Positions 35,484 through 43,738 of a stretch of DNA of 64,000 nucleotides are shown in pieces. The stretch covers positions 186,001-250,000 of the forward strand of contig NZ_FOQO01000009.1 in NCBI RefSeq assembly GCF_900113765.1. The letters are read 5' to 3'. The notes beneath the pieces are model-generated. The model saw only the letters and a program-made list of their open reading frames with translations. It was not told the DNA's origin and did no database searches. The position numbers were made by a program, and so were the translations under genes. The DNA is from Parapedobacter indicus. GTDB lineage: Bacteria; Bacteroidota; Bacteroidia; Sphingobacteriales; Sphingobacteriaceae. Position 1 is the first letter of the stretch. Every line of letters starts with the position of its first letter.

Positions 35484-38400
35484 TTATTGCCGTTTGATTA
35501 ATACCCATCCTGCGTGCCGTTCCCGGGTTCCACCGTCGTGGGTGATGATCACGTAATAATAAGTACCTTCATTCAGCCCTTGGCCATCCCAGTCATTCCG
35601 GTAATCGCGATTGCGGTACACCTCATTGCCCCAACGGTTCACCACCGTGATTTCTACCCGATCAAAGCCTTCAATTCCTACAATTTCAAAGACATCGTTA
35701 CGTCCATCACCATTGGGTGTAAACACATTCGGAATCTTAAATTGGCGGGCATTTACTTCAACGGTGATCGTTGCCACATTTGACACCAAACCATTTTCAT
35801 CGCTTACCTCATACGTTAATGTGCTAGTGCCCGTAAAACTTTCCGCAGGCTCGAACGTGACCGCTCCTTGGGCATTTACGGAATACCGTCCTTCTCCCGC
35901 GATGGTAACCGTACTTACCCGGTTGCCGGCTTCATCAATCAATTTGACCGTAGACGGAACGATTGGACTACTGCCCGCTTGATCGTTGCTTAGTACCGGA
36001 ATGGTTACAGCTTGTCCATAGGGTGTAGAGGCATGATCATCTACCGCGGTCGGTGCGATTTCAGCGGCCACACCCTCAACGATGATTGCGATCGCCGCTT
36101 CGTTTGACTCCTGTCCGTTTTCATCCTCGACGACATAATTTACCGAGCTATTTCCGACGTAATCCGCATCCGGTGTGAAGGTTACTTTTCCGTCCGTGTC
36201 TACCGTATACGTGCCTTCTCCTGCCAGCGTCACCGTGGTTACCTGATCACCAGTTATTGGATCAATCAGGCGGACAGACCCCGGAACCAATGGACTACTA
36301 CCCTCGGTATCGTTTGTTAATACCGCGATCGTTATCGGCTCACCTTGATTGGTATTGCCTTGGTCATCATTGGCTGTCGGGCCAGTAATCACAGGAACTT
36401 CGGGGGATTCCGGATGCTCTATTTCTGGATTTTCCGGGTCGCCCCCCGTTACTACAGCTACGTTCCTTATTGCGTCCACACCCTCGAGTTCTTCGACTAC
36501 CTGTACGTTGAAAGTCACCGCTACTTCTTTTCCAAATGGGACATCGATTGTCCAGCTCAGTGTACCGCTAGCAAATTCGCCGCCATGGGTTGCACTGCCT
36601 GCTACATAGGTCGTATGAGCAGGAATTTCATCTTCAATGGTGATTCCTTTGTAGTCTTCAGCGCCTGTATTTTTTACGCTGATGCGATAAGTCAGTTCCT
36701 CGCCCGCTTGTGCGTTGCCGTCTCCTGTTGCGTCTGACACGGTTTTAACGGATTCAAATTGCTTTCCGGAATTTGTCGGTGTTTCGGTTTCCGGTTCTTC
36801 TGGGGTTTCCGGATCTTCGCCCGTTACCTTCGCCACGTTGCGGATACTTTCCATGCCGGTCAGGTCATCGCCCACCACTACGGTGAAGCTGACTTTACGT
36901 GATTCGCCGAAGGGAACGTCAATTGTCCAGGTCAATGTGTTGCCTGTAACCGTGGCACCCTCGCTTGCACTGCCTTCCTTATAGGTGGTTCCCGTTGGAA
37001 CATCATCTTCCACCGTGATGCCCGCGTAGTCCACATCACCCGTGTTGGTAACCGTAATCATGTAGGTCAGCTCCTCGCCTGCCTTCACGGATTGCTTGTC
37101 CGCCGCCTTGTCCGCCGCGAATGATTTCGCAGGGTCCGTCGGTGTTTCGGTTTCCGGTTCTTCCGGGGTCTCCGGATCTTCGCCCGTTACCTTTGCTACG
37201 TTGCGGATACTGGCAATATCCGTCAGGTTATCGCCCACCACAACCGTGAAGCTCACCTCCCGGCTTTCGCCGAAGGGGGCATCAATTGTCCAGGTCAATG
37301 TGTTACCGGTAACTGTGGCACCCTCGCTCGCACTGCCTTCCTTGTAGGTTGTTCCCGTCGGAACATCATCTTCCACCGTGATACCCGCATAATCCACGTC
37401 GCCCGTGTTGGTAACCGTAATCGTGTAGGTCAGCTCCTCGCCTGCTTTCACGGATTCCTTGTTGGCCGCCTTGGTAGCTGTGAATGACTTCGCCGGGTCT
37501 GTATCGATACGTACAGAAGGTCGCTGCGGATCAGTTAATTCGGCACTTGTAACGGTGGCTACATTCTCAATTTGATCGATACCTGTCAAGTTATCCGTAA
37601 CTACTACAACGAAGTCAACAGCTACCTGCGAATGGGCTGGAACTTTTATGTCCTTCCAAGTAATCAAGCTAACACCATCGTAATTACCTTCGCTGCTGAA
37701 GAACACGGTATGCTGCGGAATTTCATCGGTTATTGTCGCCACGATATCCCGATCGTAGGCATTACTAATCTGAATGCTATAGGTTAATTGTTCGCCCGCC
37801 TGCGCCAATCCGTCGTTGTTTTTATCTACAACGGTTTTTTGACTGGTCAAATCGCAGTCGTCCGCAATCAAAACGGAAACAGGTTCCGTATACCCCTCAC
37901 ATTCCAATCCATTTAGCGTAGAAACGGCTACCCGCCTGAAAAATGTATTTTGGTCTACAGCCGCGGGTGCATATGAGGCGTCTGTAGCTCCGTCAATAAC
38001 CTCCCAGGCTGTCTCATCTATGCTGCTTTCCCAACGGTAGCCTACGATACCAGCCCCGCTTGCATCCACAGTAGACGCAAGGATCGCGGGAACGGCACCT
38101 AGGCAAGTGGTTTGATTACCGCCTATGGTACCGGCATTCACATCATTGATTTTCACAGTTACAGCAAGGCGTTCCACACTCTCACAACCGTCAATGGTTT
38201 GTGTGGCATAATATAATTCGCCGTCAAGCAGCGCTTCAGTGAGAGCCAGCACAGTGCCGGAAGCATCGTACCACCGGATATCCGCTCCATTAGCCATCAA
38301 ATCGGCGACCGTAGGAGCTTCCATCGCACAAAAGGTCTGAACTTGTTCGGAAGCAGTCGGTGGAGGTGCGACGGTTACTGTTACCTCGACCGGATCCGAA

Positions 38401-39800
38401 AACCCTTGTCCCACACAATTATCTTTAATGGCTTGTACGCGGTACCGGGTTGTCTCTTGCAATGGCCCGGTATTCAATGTGAAACTCGACTCGTTTTCAA
38501 TGGTCACCCATTCTCCGTGGGTAGAAATATTCTCATATTGCCAGAGATATTCATAATCTCCTGCATCCGTTCCGTTTATGATAGACGCTTCGAGCGCAGA
38601 TGCATCGCCCGCGCATACCGTAAGTGGTACAGCTGCAATGACTGGAAGATGATCGTGTACACGCAATAAAATTGCATTGGACACCGTCCGGCAATTTTTG
38701 TTCGTAAGCGTCAAAGGATCGCCTGCTGCAATCACGCGATACTCATAATTATCGTCCGCTAAAGCAGCAGGAAAGGTAAAGGTCTGTTGGTTGTCAGCGA
38801 TCGGTCCCACGGCATTTCCGACATTCTCAAAATCATTGCCCTCCAGATCGTTTCCCTCGGCATTGATTTTACGACGTTGCAATTGATAATAATAACGATT
38901 ATAAGCACCCTGACTTACTTCAACATCATACGCCACCTCATATCCGACACAAACCGCTTCAGAATAATTGCTTACAAGGGTAATCGGTGGCCCCATTGGC
39001 CTGAAAGTAATATCATCCATTGCCAAATCATTCCCACGATATTCCTCAACGGCATTCCTGATTTGCAATCGAACCGTGCTGACATTTGCCGGCATATCAA
39101 AGTCCATTTTCAATTCATACCAAGTGTTCTTTTTTAATATATCGGAATCATCCGTGGTATGCGTTGCGATCGGAGAAACCGCACCTCCACTTTGCTCATA
39201 GGCATCGTTATCGAAAATATCCAGGGTGATTTTGGGCTTTGGTAAATTATTTTCCCTATTGATATCCTTGATCCATACCGAAAATTGGAACTTAGTACCG
39301 GCGCACAGGTTTTCAACGACACGATCAAAATACAAGGTTGTCGACGAGTGAGCATCTACTAAGAGCATATACCCTTTGCCGGTGTTCGTCGTGTGATCAT
39401 AGCCGGTATAAAAGTAAGAATTTTTATATCCAGAAGAATTGGTCGCAATCGAATACGAACCCTTTCTAGCGTTATAATCGATGAATCGTGGCCCCCAGTT
39501 CGGATCCCCCCAAGTACCGTATTCAGGTGGCACGTGAGCTGGTGTATAGAACAGCAAGGATTGGATGTAATCGATACTTTCATTTTTAAAAGTAACTGTA
39601 TTTTCACCGTTATAGCCGTTAAATGAATAGGTCGTTCCATTCCCCCCCGATCCGGTTGTTGCTGTGCCAAAATCTTCAAAAAAAAGGGGGTCACCCAAGC
39701 TCGGTGTTTGGGAAAAACTCTGGGTAGCTCCAAGAAGCAATCCCAACAGTATAAATATACCCAAAAGTTTGCTATTACTAATACGTAAAATATCTCTCAT
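35484..39800 (-). CDS. Giant surface protein with DUF11 and CshA-like repeats and a T9SS type B domain
   Basis: A secreted protein of 1438 residues. Signal peptide (residues 1-30), a lectin/MAM-like N-terminal part (about 35-280, with FFEDFGT), Ig-like and SprB-type segments (about 280-650), four DUF11-like domains (about 660-1150, the two central ones nearly identical), two CshA-fibril-like repeats (about 1150-1350, TANDDQGNTNQGEPI... and TAVDDHASTPYGQAV...), and a gliding-motility-associated C-terminal domain (IPNVFTPNGDGRNDVFEI to WVLIKRQ), the type B sorting signal for T9SS. It is exported by its partner PorP/SprF and probably acts as an adhesin or fibre. The C-terminal signal is unmistakable. 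Confidence 0.9.
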   Translation of the reverse strand: MRDILRISNSKLLGIFILLGLLLGATQSFSQTPSLGDPLFFEDFGTATTGSGGNGTTYSFNGYNGENTVTFKNESIDYIQSLLFYTPAHVPPEYGTWGDPNWGPRFIDYNARKGSYSIATNSSGYKNSYFYTGYDHTTNTGKGYMLLVDAHSSTTLYFDRVVENLCAGTKFQFSVWIKDINRENNLPKPKITLDIFDNDAYEQSGGAVSPIATHTTDDSDILKKNTWYELKMDFDMPANVSTVRLQIRNAVEEYRGNDLAMDDITFRPMGPPITLVSNYSEAVCVGYEVAYDVEVSQGAYNRYYYQLQRRKINAEGNDLEGNDFENVGNAVGPIADNQQTFTFPAALADDNYEYRVIAAGDPLTLTNKNCRTVSNAILLRVHDHLPVIAAVPLTVCAGDASALEASIINGTDAGDYEYLWQYENISTHGEWVTIENESSFTLNTGPLQETTRYRVQAIKDNCVGQGFSDPVEVTVTVAPPPTASEQVQTFCAMEAPTVADLMANGADIRWYDASGTVLALTEALLDGELYYATQTIDGCESVERLAVTVKINDVNAGTIGGNQTTCLGAVPAILASTVDASGAGIVGYRWESSIDETAWEVIDGATDASYAPAAVDQNTFFRRVAVSTLNGLECEGYTEPVSVLIADDCDLTSQKTVVDKNNDGLAQAGEQLTYSIQISNAYDRDIVATITDEIPQHTVFFSSEGNYDGVSLITWKDIKVPAHSQVAVDFVVVVTDNLTGIDQIENVATVTSAELTDPQRPSVRIDTDPAKSFTATKAANKESVKAGEELTYTITVTNTGDVDYAGITVEDDVPTGTTYKEGSASEGATVTGNTLTWTIDAPFGESREVSFTVVVGDNLTDIASIRNVAKVTGEDPETPEEPETETPTDPAKSFAADKAADKQSVKAGEELTYMITVTNTGDVDYAGITVEDDVPTGTTYKEGSASEGATVTGNTLTWTIDVPFGESRKVSFTVVVGDDLTGMESIRNVAKVTGEDPETPEEPETETPTNSGKQFESVKTVSDATGDGNAQAGEELTYRISVKNTGAEDYKGITIEDEIPAHTTYVAGSATHGGEFASGTLSWTIDVPFGKEVAVTFNVQVVEELEGVDAIRNVAVVTGGDPENPEIEHPESPEVPVITGPTANDDQGNTNQGEPITIAVLTNDTEGSSPLVPGSVRLIDPITGDQVTTVTLAGEGTYTVDTDGKVTFTPDADYVGNSSVNYVVEDENGQESNEAAIAIIVEGVAAEIAPTAVDDHASTPYGQAVTIPVLSNDQAGSSPIVPSTVKLIDEAGNRVSTVTIAGEGRYSVNAQGAVTFEPAESFTGTSTLTYEVSDENGLVSNVATITVEVNARQFKIPNVFTPNGDGRNDVFEIVGIEGFDRVEITVVNRWGNEVYRNRDYRNDWDGQGLNEGTYYYVIITHDGGTRERHAGWVLIKRQ
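36762..37487 (-). repeat. Two near-identical 363-bp tandem repeats coding DUF11 domains
   Basis: The unit coded by 37487-37125 and the unit 37124-36762 are each 363 bp (121 residues) and differ in about a dozen residues. Their sequence similarity at DNA level explains shadow frames of the same look on the plus strand. Further, more distant copies flank them. Confidence 0.8.
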
Positions 39801-39987
39801 ATCGATTTACAATTATCCAATACTCATAAATTACCCTGACAGCCAATACTTTATGGCTGATCATTTTCCGAAACTCTAAGTCTATCTCGTTAAGAATAAT
39901 CAATAGATGCCTGCGTGTCTCCAGGTAGCAATGCTGCTTTCTTTCGACGCACAAAGAGAAATATTTACCGGACGATAGGCAACCAAG

Positions 39988-40020
39988 TGTATATGAACGA
40001 CAGGAAAATGTATGTGAACA
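39988..40020. promoter_or_regulatory. Copies of the TGTATATGAACGACA word upstream of the surface-protein gene
   Basis: TGTATATGAACGACA at 39988-40002 is an exact 15-bp match to 40799-40813 upstream of the LuxR regulator gene. A related TGTATGTGAACA begins at 40009, exactly 21 bp (two helical turns) further. It lies 188 bp before the ATG of the giant gene at 39800. Candidate binding sites for the regulator. Confidence 0.55.
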
Positions 40021-40054
40021 GAAGTTTTCGTAGAAGAAAAACTACAACAGGATG

Positions 40055-40684
40055 CTATCGATAGATCTTCCAAATCGCAATGAGGTCAGAAAGTGTCTTA
40101 ACACCTGCTTTCTCAAAGATTCGTTTTTTATAGGTACTGATGGTCGTTTCTTTGAGATTCATCTTCCTGCCTATTTCAGTCAAGGACACTCCTCGGACGA
40201 GTCGTTCGACAATTTGGGTCTCACGCTTTGACAATATGTCCAACGGGTTATCTCTGCCCAGCTCTGCTTCTGTGGCAAATAATGGAATATCCCGTTGATT
40301 TTCAAAAAAGATACCACCGCTAAGTGCTGTCTTTATCGCTAAAATGATGCTCCCGATATCGGCCTTTTTAGCCAAAAAACCATTTGTACCAAACGCTAGG
40401 TATTTCGGACCGTATACAGCTTCGTCCAATTCGGAAAAAATAAGTATGCGGGTTGCTGGACTAATAGATTTGATATGCTTGACTGTGCCTAATACATGCA
40501 CGCTATCTCCAATTTCTGCGTCTAAGACAACCAAGTCGTACGGCTTTTTGGGTAGATCATTGAGCGCCGTCTGAAAACTCTGGGCTTCGCTGATGGCCGA
40601 CAGGGGAAAATGCTGCTGCACCAACCATTTCATAGCAATGCCGACGATTTCATGGCAATACGTCAAAAAAATATTCTGTTTCAT
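40055..40684 (-). CDS. NarL/LuxR-type response regulator
   Basis: A response regulator of about 209 residues from the ATG at 40684 (a longer frame to 40786 starts without family similarity and crosses the promoter). The receiver has the phosphorylated Asp in DLVVLDAEIGD and a Lys in FLAKKAD. The C-terminal LuxR helix-turn-helix reads LSKRETQIVERLVRGVSLTEIGRKMNLKETTISTYKKRIFEKAG. No sensor kinase is near. Coded between the giant surface-protein gene and a small gene, same strand, it shares an upstream DNA word with the surface gene and may control it. Confidence 0.88.
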   Translation of the reverse strand: MKQNIFLTYCHEIVGIAMKWLVQQHFPLSAISEAQSFQTALNDLPKKPYDLVVLDAEIGDSVHVLGTVKHIKSISPATRILIFSELDEAVYGPKYLAFGTNGFLAKKADIGSIILAIKTALSGGIFFENQRDIPLFATEAELGRDNPLDILSKRETQIVERLVRGVSLTEIGRKMNLKETTISTYKKRIFEKAGVKTLSDLIAIWKIYR

Positions 40685-40710
40685 GTATGCTAATTCCACC
40701 CCGTTATCAA

Positions 40711-40746
40711 TCTGCTTCTGGTTCAAAATCTGCTTTTGGTTCAAAA
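40711..40746. repeat. 18-bp direct repeat in the regulator's leader
   Basis: Two adjacent copies, 40711-40728 and 40729-40746, each ending GGTTCAAAA, differ by one base. They lie 27 bp from the ATG at 40684 and the second overlaps the -7 element. An autoregulatory site or a small duplication. Confidence 0.6.
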
Positions 40747-40749
40747 TTA
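40742..40749 (-). promoter_or_regulatory. -7 element of the LuxR-type regulator gene
   Basis: The minus strand reads TAATTTTG, matching TAnnTTTG, 57 bp from the ATG at 40684. Start of transcription near 40736 excludes the upstream in-frame codons. Confidence 0.45.
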
Positions 40750-40798
40750 CGCGGTTAAACAGGGATCGAAAAACGATTGCATGCAAACAACAAAAAAA

Positions 40799-40813
40799 TG
40801 TATATGAACGACA
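40799..40813. promoter_or_regulatory. TGTATATGAACGACA word upstream of the regulator gene
   Basis: Exact 15-bp copy of 39988-40002; centred about 70 bp upstream of the predicted transcription start of the LuxR-type regulator. Confidence 0.55.
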
Positions 40814-40825
40814 TAAACAAAAAAA

Positions 40826-40848
40826 ACCGCGCCTTTGGGAAGCGCGGT
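40826..40848 (-). terminator. Intrinsic terminator after the small unknown gene
   Basis: Arms ACCGCGC and GCGCGGT with a short inner stem and loop, followed on the minus strand by a run of eight T. It lies 114 bp past the stop of the gene at 40962. Confidence 0.8.
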
Positions 40849-40961
40849 AAAAACAAAATGTTTTTTATCAACCTAAACCTAACTCTTTAACGCATTCACG
40901 TTCGATTTGTTGTATAGGGTTTACCTTATTTTTTTACGAGGTATCAACGAATACATCGCTG

Positions 40962-41231
40962 TCAATAATCGATATCCAATAGGCTACCCAAGGGCAATAC
41001 TACGCCATTTTTAATCTGCAATGCATCTTCTGTAAGGGTCCAAACGGTTGTTTCTACACATTTGGGTCCATCCAGCGTCTGGAATGTGATGGTTGCTTTT
41101 GATTTAAATTCATTTCCCAAGCGCAGTGCGCCTCTCAATTTATCTAGCAATTCCATTGAATGATCCTCCGATGCCCGTGTCAATTTATACTTCGGGATAT
41201 CTTCCTTGGGTATTAATTCTGCACCTATCAT
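40962..41231 (-). CDS. Small conserved-looking protein of unknown function
   Basis: An 89-residue cytoplasmic protein, not recognised. It has a charged helix (residues 20-40) and then beta-strand-like segments (SKATITFQTLDGPKCVETTVWTL) and ends with LPLGSLLDIDY. No signal or membrane helix. The reading frame is complete, has a terminator downstream and a precise hairpin upstream, which supports its reality. It lies 106 bp after the gluconate-dehydrogenase-like gene. Function unknown. Confidence 0.7.
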   Translation of the reverse strand: MIGAELIPKEDIPKYKLTRASEDHSMELLDKLRGALRLGNEFKSKATITFQTLDGPKCVETTVWTLTEDALQIKNGVVLPLGSLLDIDY

Positions 41232-41235
41232 ATTG

Positions 41236-41257
41236 ATTGTTGATTTCGATCAACAAT
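41236..41257. promoter_or_regulatory. Perfect inverted repeat 4 bp upstream of the small gene
   Basis: Arms ATTGTTGAT (41236-41244) and ATCAACAAT (41249-41257) with a 4-base loop. In the mRNA it would form a 9-bp stem with a CGAA loop right before the AUG at 41231, where a ribosome-binding site would be. Either a translational switch or a repressor site. Confidence 0.55.
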
Positions 41258-41337
41258 ACTACTAAAATACTTGCTGAATTACAATCAAGGACGTGAAAAA
41301 TTGCAGTTACATGATATCTGCTTTAGCACTCTTTTTT

Positions 41338-41907
41338 TTAAGTTGCCCAAGCCTTATCTCCCTTTTTATAAGGATAATCACCATCGTATTTGCCTGGAAC
41401 CTGCACATAACGCAACGCTTTGGTGGCACCTAATTCTGATGTAAAAAACCCAAGCAATGTCAACTGTTTAAACAAGTTAAAATAATGATTGGGATCTTTT
41501 TCGTCCTTACTTTTCTGATATTCCTTTGCTTCCTTATCAATGGAATTCAACAGTTCAGTACGTTCGGTTTTATTCAATTCCTGAAACTTCTTACTAAATT
41601 TCTCATTAGCAGCTTCTTCTATTTTATTAAGGCCATTGATAAAGGTATCTTGTTCCTTTTTGGTGTAGCAATCTCTTACCATAACGGGAATAAACGCCCC
41701 TACGCCTGCCTCTTTTGCTCCCGGGCTGCTTGTAGGGGGTAGTATGGTGTCAGCTACATCACCAAGAAAATCCACGGTTTCTGGATCAAATAGACTCTCT
41801 ACATTTTTGGTGGCGGTGCGGGTGCATCCTTCCAAAAATAAATTGGCACCGACAACGGCTCCTCCCATGATCCATGCCACCCTTGCCAAAGCTTCTCTTC
41901 TATTCAT
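41338..41907 (-). CDS. Gluconate 2-dehydrogenase subunit 3-like exported protein
   Basis: A protein of 189 residues with a twin-arginine start (MNRREALARVAWIMGG) and a lipobox-like LEGC at residue 28. The rest matches the gluconate 2-dehydrogenase subunit 3 family (FLGDVADTILPPTSSPGAKEAGV). In the family it accompanies a GMC dehydrogenase and helps its export or folding. Here it is coded 49 bp downstream of the GMC oxidoreductase gene, as expected. Confidence 0.85.
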   Translation of the reverse strand: MNRREALARVAWIMGGAVVGANLFLEGCTRTATKNVESLFDPETVDFLGDVADTILPPTSSPGAKEAGVGAFIPVMVRDCYTKKEQDTFINGLNKIEEAANEKFSKKFQELNKTERTELLNSIDKEAKEYQKSKDEKDPNHYFNLFKQLTLLGFFTSELGATKALRYVQVPGKYDGDYPYKKGDKAWAT

Positions 41908-41956
41908 GCTTGTTTATTTTTAATGTCTAATTTTATCATGCGTTATATCGTACGCA

Positions 41957-43636
41957 TCACAGGTTTCCCTTTTTCAATTCTTGTGTTGCAAAATTCACTG
42001 CCCGGGCGGTTAGCGCCATATAAGTAAGCGACGGATTAACGCACGCTGCAGATGTCATGCAAGCACCGTCTGTCACAAAGACATTCGGCGCATCCCACAC
42101 TTGATTATTGACATTCAGTACCGAAGTTTTGGGGTCTCTTCCCATCCGTGCCGTACCCATTTCGTGAATACCCTGACCAAAACCATATCCGTTATCATAG
42201 GTAGCAACATCCTTTACACCAGCCACTTCCAGCATCTCAGCGCAATCGTCCATCATATCTTTACGCATTTTATGCTCATTTTCCTTGATCTCCATATCCA
42301 TTGCAAGCACAGGCAACCCCCATTTGTCTTTCACTTCTTTATCTAGGAAGATACGATTTTCGTGATATGGCAGGGTTTCTCCAAAGGCTGTAAAGCCTAC
42401 CGACCAGTCCCCTGGTTCGCACATCGCGTCTTTCCATTCACCCCCGATGCTCATCTCTGCGACCTCTCCGCTCCAACGGCCCCTACTGGCAGATCCTTGA
42501 TAACCGAATCCGCGGACGTAATCGCGTTTGTCATCACCAACGTTACGGAATCTGGGAATGTAAAGTCCATTGGCTCTTCGGCCATAATAGTATTTGTCTT
42601 CGTATCCTTCAACCCGCCCTCTCGCGCCACAGCGGAAATGATGGTCCATGGCATTGTGTCCCAGTTCGCCACTGCTGCTACCTAATCCGCCTTCCCACAC
42701 GTCGGTGGCCGAATTCATTAAAACCCACGTTGAATTAAAAGCAGAAGCACAAACGAATACGATTTTTGCGAAATACTCGTACGTTTGATTGGTTTCCGCA
42801 TCCAGTATTTCTACTCCTTTGGCTTTCTTGGTGTCCTTATCATATAGGATACGTGTAACGATCGAAAATGGGCGAAGCGTGAGGTTGCCTGTTGCCACAG
42901 CTGCCGGCAACGTAGACGATTGTGTGCTGAAATATGCGCCAAAATTACACCCCAACCAGCATTGGTTCTGGTATTGGCAATTAACCCGTCCCTCGTGAGG
43001 CGCAGTGAGGTTAGCTACGCGCCCCATAATAAAATGGCGTTTTCCTTTGTAATGCTCTTTGATCCTGGCTGCGAGATCCTTTTCAACCACATTCATCTGC
43101 ATGGGCGGAAGAAAATCGCCGTCGGGGAGCACATCCAACCCGTCACGATTACCACTAATACCGGCCCACTTTTCCGCATAGCTGTACCATGGGGCAATGT
43201 CTTTATACCGGATAGGCCAGTCGGTGCCATGTCCGTCTTTCAGATTAGCTTCGAAATCCAAATCGCTAAACCGGTAGCTTTGCCGACCCCACATCAGCGA
43301 ACGACCGCCGACGTGATATCCGCGATACCAATCGAAACGCTTTACTTCTACGTAAGGGCTTTCTTTTTCATTGACCCAAAAATCTAGATTTTTCTCATTA
43401 AGCGGATAATCTCTGCTCAAAACCGGATAATCTTCGATCATCTGCTGCGTGCGCCCACCACGGTGTGGAAACTCCCAAGGATGTTTCGTTGCCGCCGGGT
43501 AATCTTTTACGTGTTCCACATTTCGCCCACGTTCCAACATAATGGTCTTTAATCCCTTCTGCGTTAATTCTTTCGCAGCCCAACCGCCACTAATTCCTGA
43601 TCCGATAACAATCGCATCATATACATTATCTGCCAT
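41957..43636 (-). CDS. GMC-family FAD oxidoreductase
   Basis: Flavoenzyme of 559 residues. The N-terminal FAD-binding motif is IVIGSGISGG (residues 10-18) with an acidic strand end at LERG; the C-terminal half has the GMC hallmarks HEMGTARMG and NVFVTDGACMTSAACVNPSLTYMALTARA. It lacks its own signal peptide, but the partner subunit 3 with Tat signal may carry it out. Such dehydrogenases oxidise sugars and glycosides, often at C3. In this run of genes the likely role is formation of a 3-keto-glycoside. Confidence 0.88.
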   Translation of the reverse strand: MADNVYDAIVIGSGISGGWAAKELTQKGLKTIMLERGRNVEHVKDYPAATKHPWEFPHRGGRTQQMIEDYPVLSRDYPLNEKNLDFWVNEKESPYVEVKRFDWYRGYHVGGRSLMWGRQSYRFSDLDFEANLKDGHGTDWPIRYKDIAPWYSYAEKWAGISGNRDGLDVLPDGDFLPPMQMNVVEKDLAARIKEHYKGKRHFIMGRVANLTAPHEGRVNCQYQNQCWLGCNFGAYFSTQSSTLPAAVATGNLTLRPFSIVTRILYDKDTKKAKGVEILDAETNQTYEYFAKIVFVCASAFNSTWVLMNSATDVWEGGLGSSSGELGHNAMDHHFRCGARGRVEGYEDKYYYGRRANGLYIPRFRNVGDDKRDYVRGFGYQGSASRGRWSGEVAEMSIGGEWKDAMCEPGDWSVGFTAFGETLPYHENRIFLDKEVKDKWGLPVLAMDMEIKENEHKMRKDMMDDCAEMLEVAGVKDVATYDNGYGFGQGIHEMGTARMGRDPKTSVLNVNNQVWDAPNVFVTDGACMTSAACVNPSLTYMALTARAVNFATQELKKGNL

Positions 43637-43673
43637 AGTTTGTTATAGTTTTGTTTAGTTACTTTATTTGTTT

Positions 43674-43691
43674 CCTTTAGCTTATTAAAGG
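43674..43691. promoter_or_regulatory. Inverted repeat upstream of the GMC gene
   Basis: Arms CCTTTA and TAAAGG, 6-bp spacer, in the 102-bp gap between the transporter and GMC genes. On the minus strand TACCTTTA overlaps it, one base off a -7 element. A second promoter for the last two genes is possible. Confidence 0.3.
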
Positions 43692-43738
43692 TACTATTAA
43701 TGACGTTATTGTTCAATTTTTATTGTTACTTTGCGGAA

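Noticed and set aside
36715..37347. Two similar plus-strand open frames that look like a gene family
   Set aside because: They are reverse-strand images of the DUF11 tandem repeats of the surface protein.
36762..37487. Tandem repeats considered as a CRISPR or mobile element
   Set aside because: Units of 363 bp are in frame and code protein domains; no spacer pattern or terminal repeats.
40684..40786. Longer start for the LuxR-type regulator
   Set aside because: The added residues come from an 18-bp DNA repeat and cross the -7 element; family start fits 40684.
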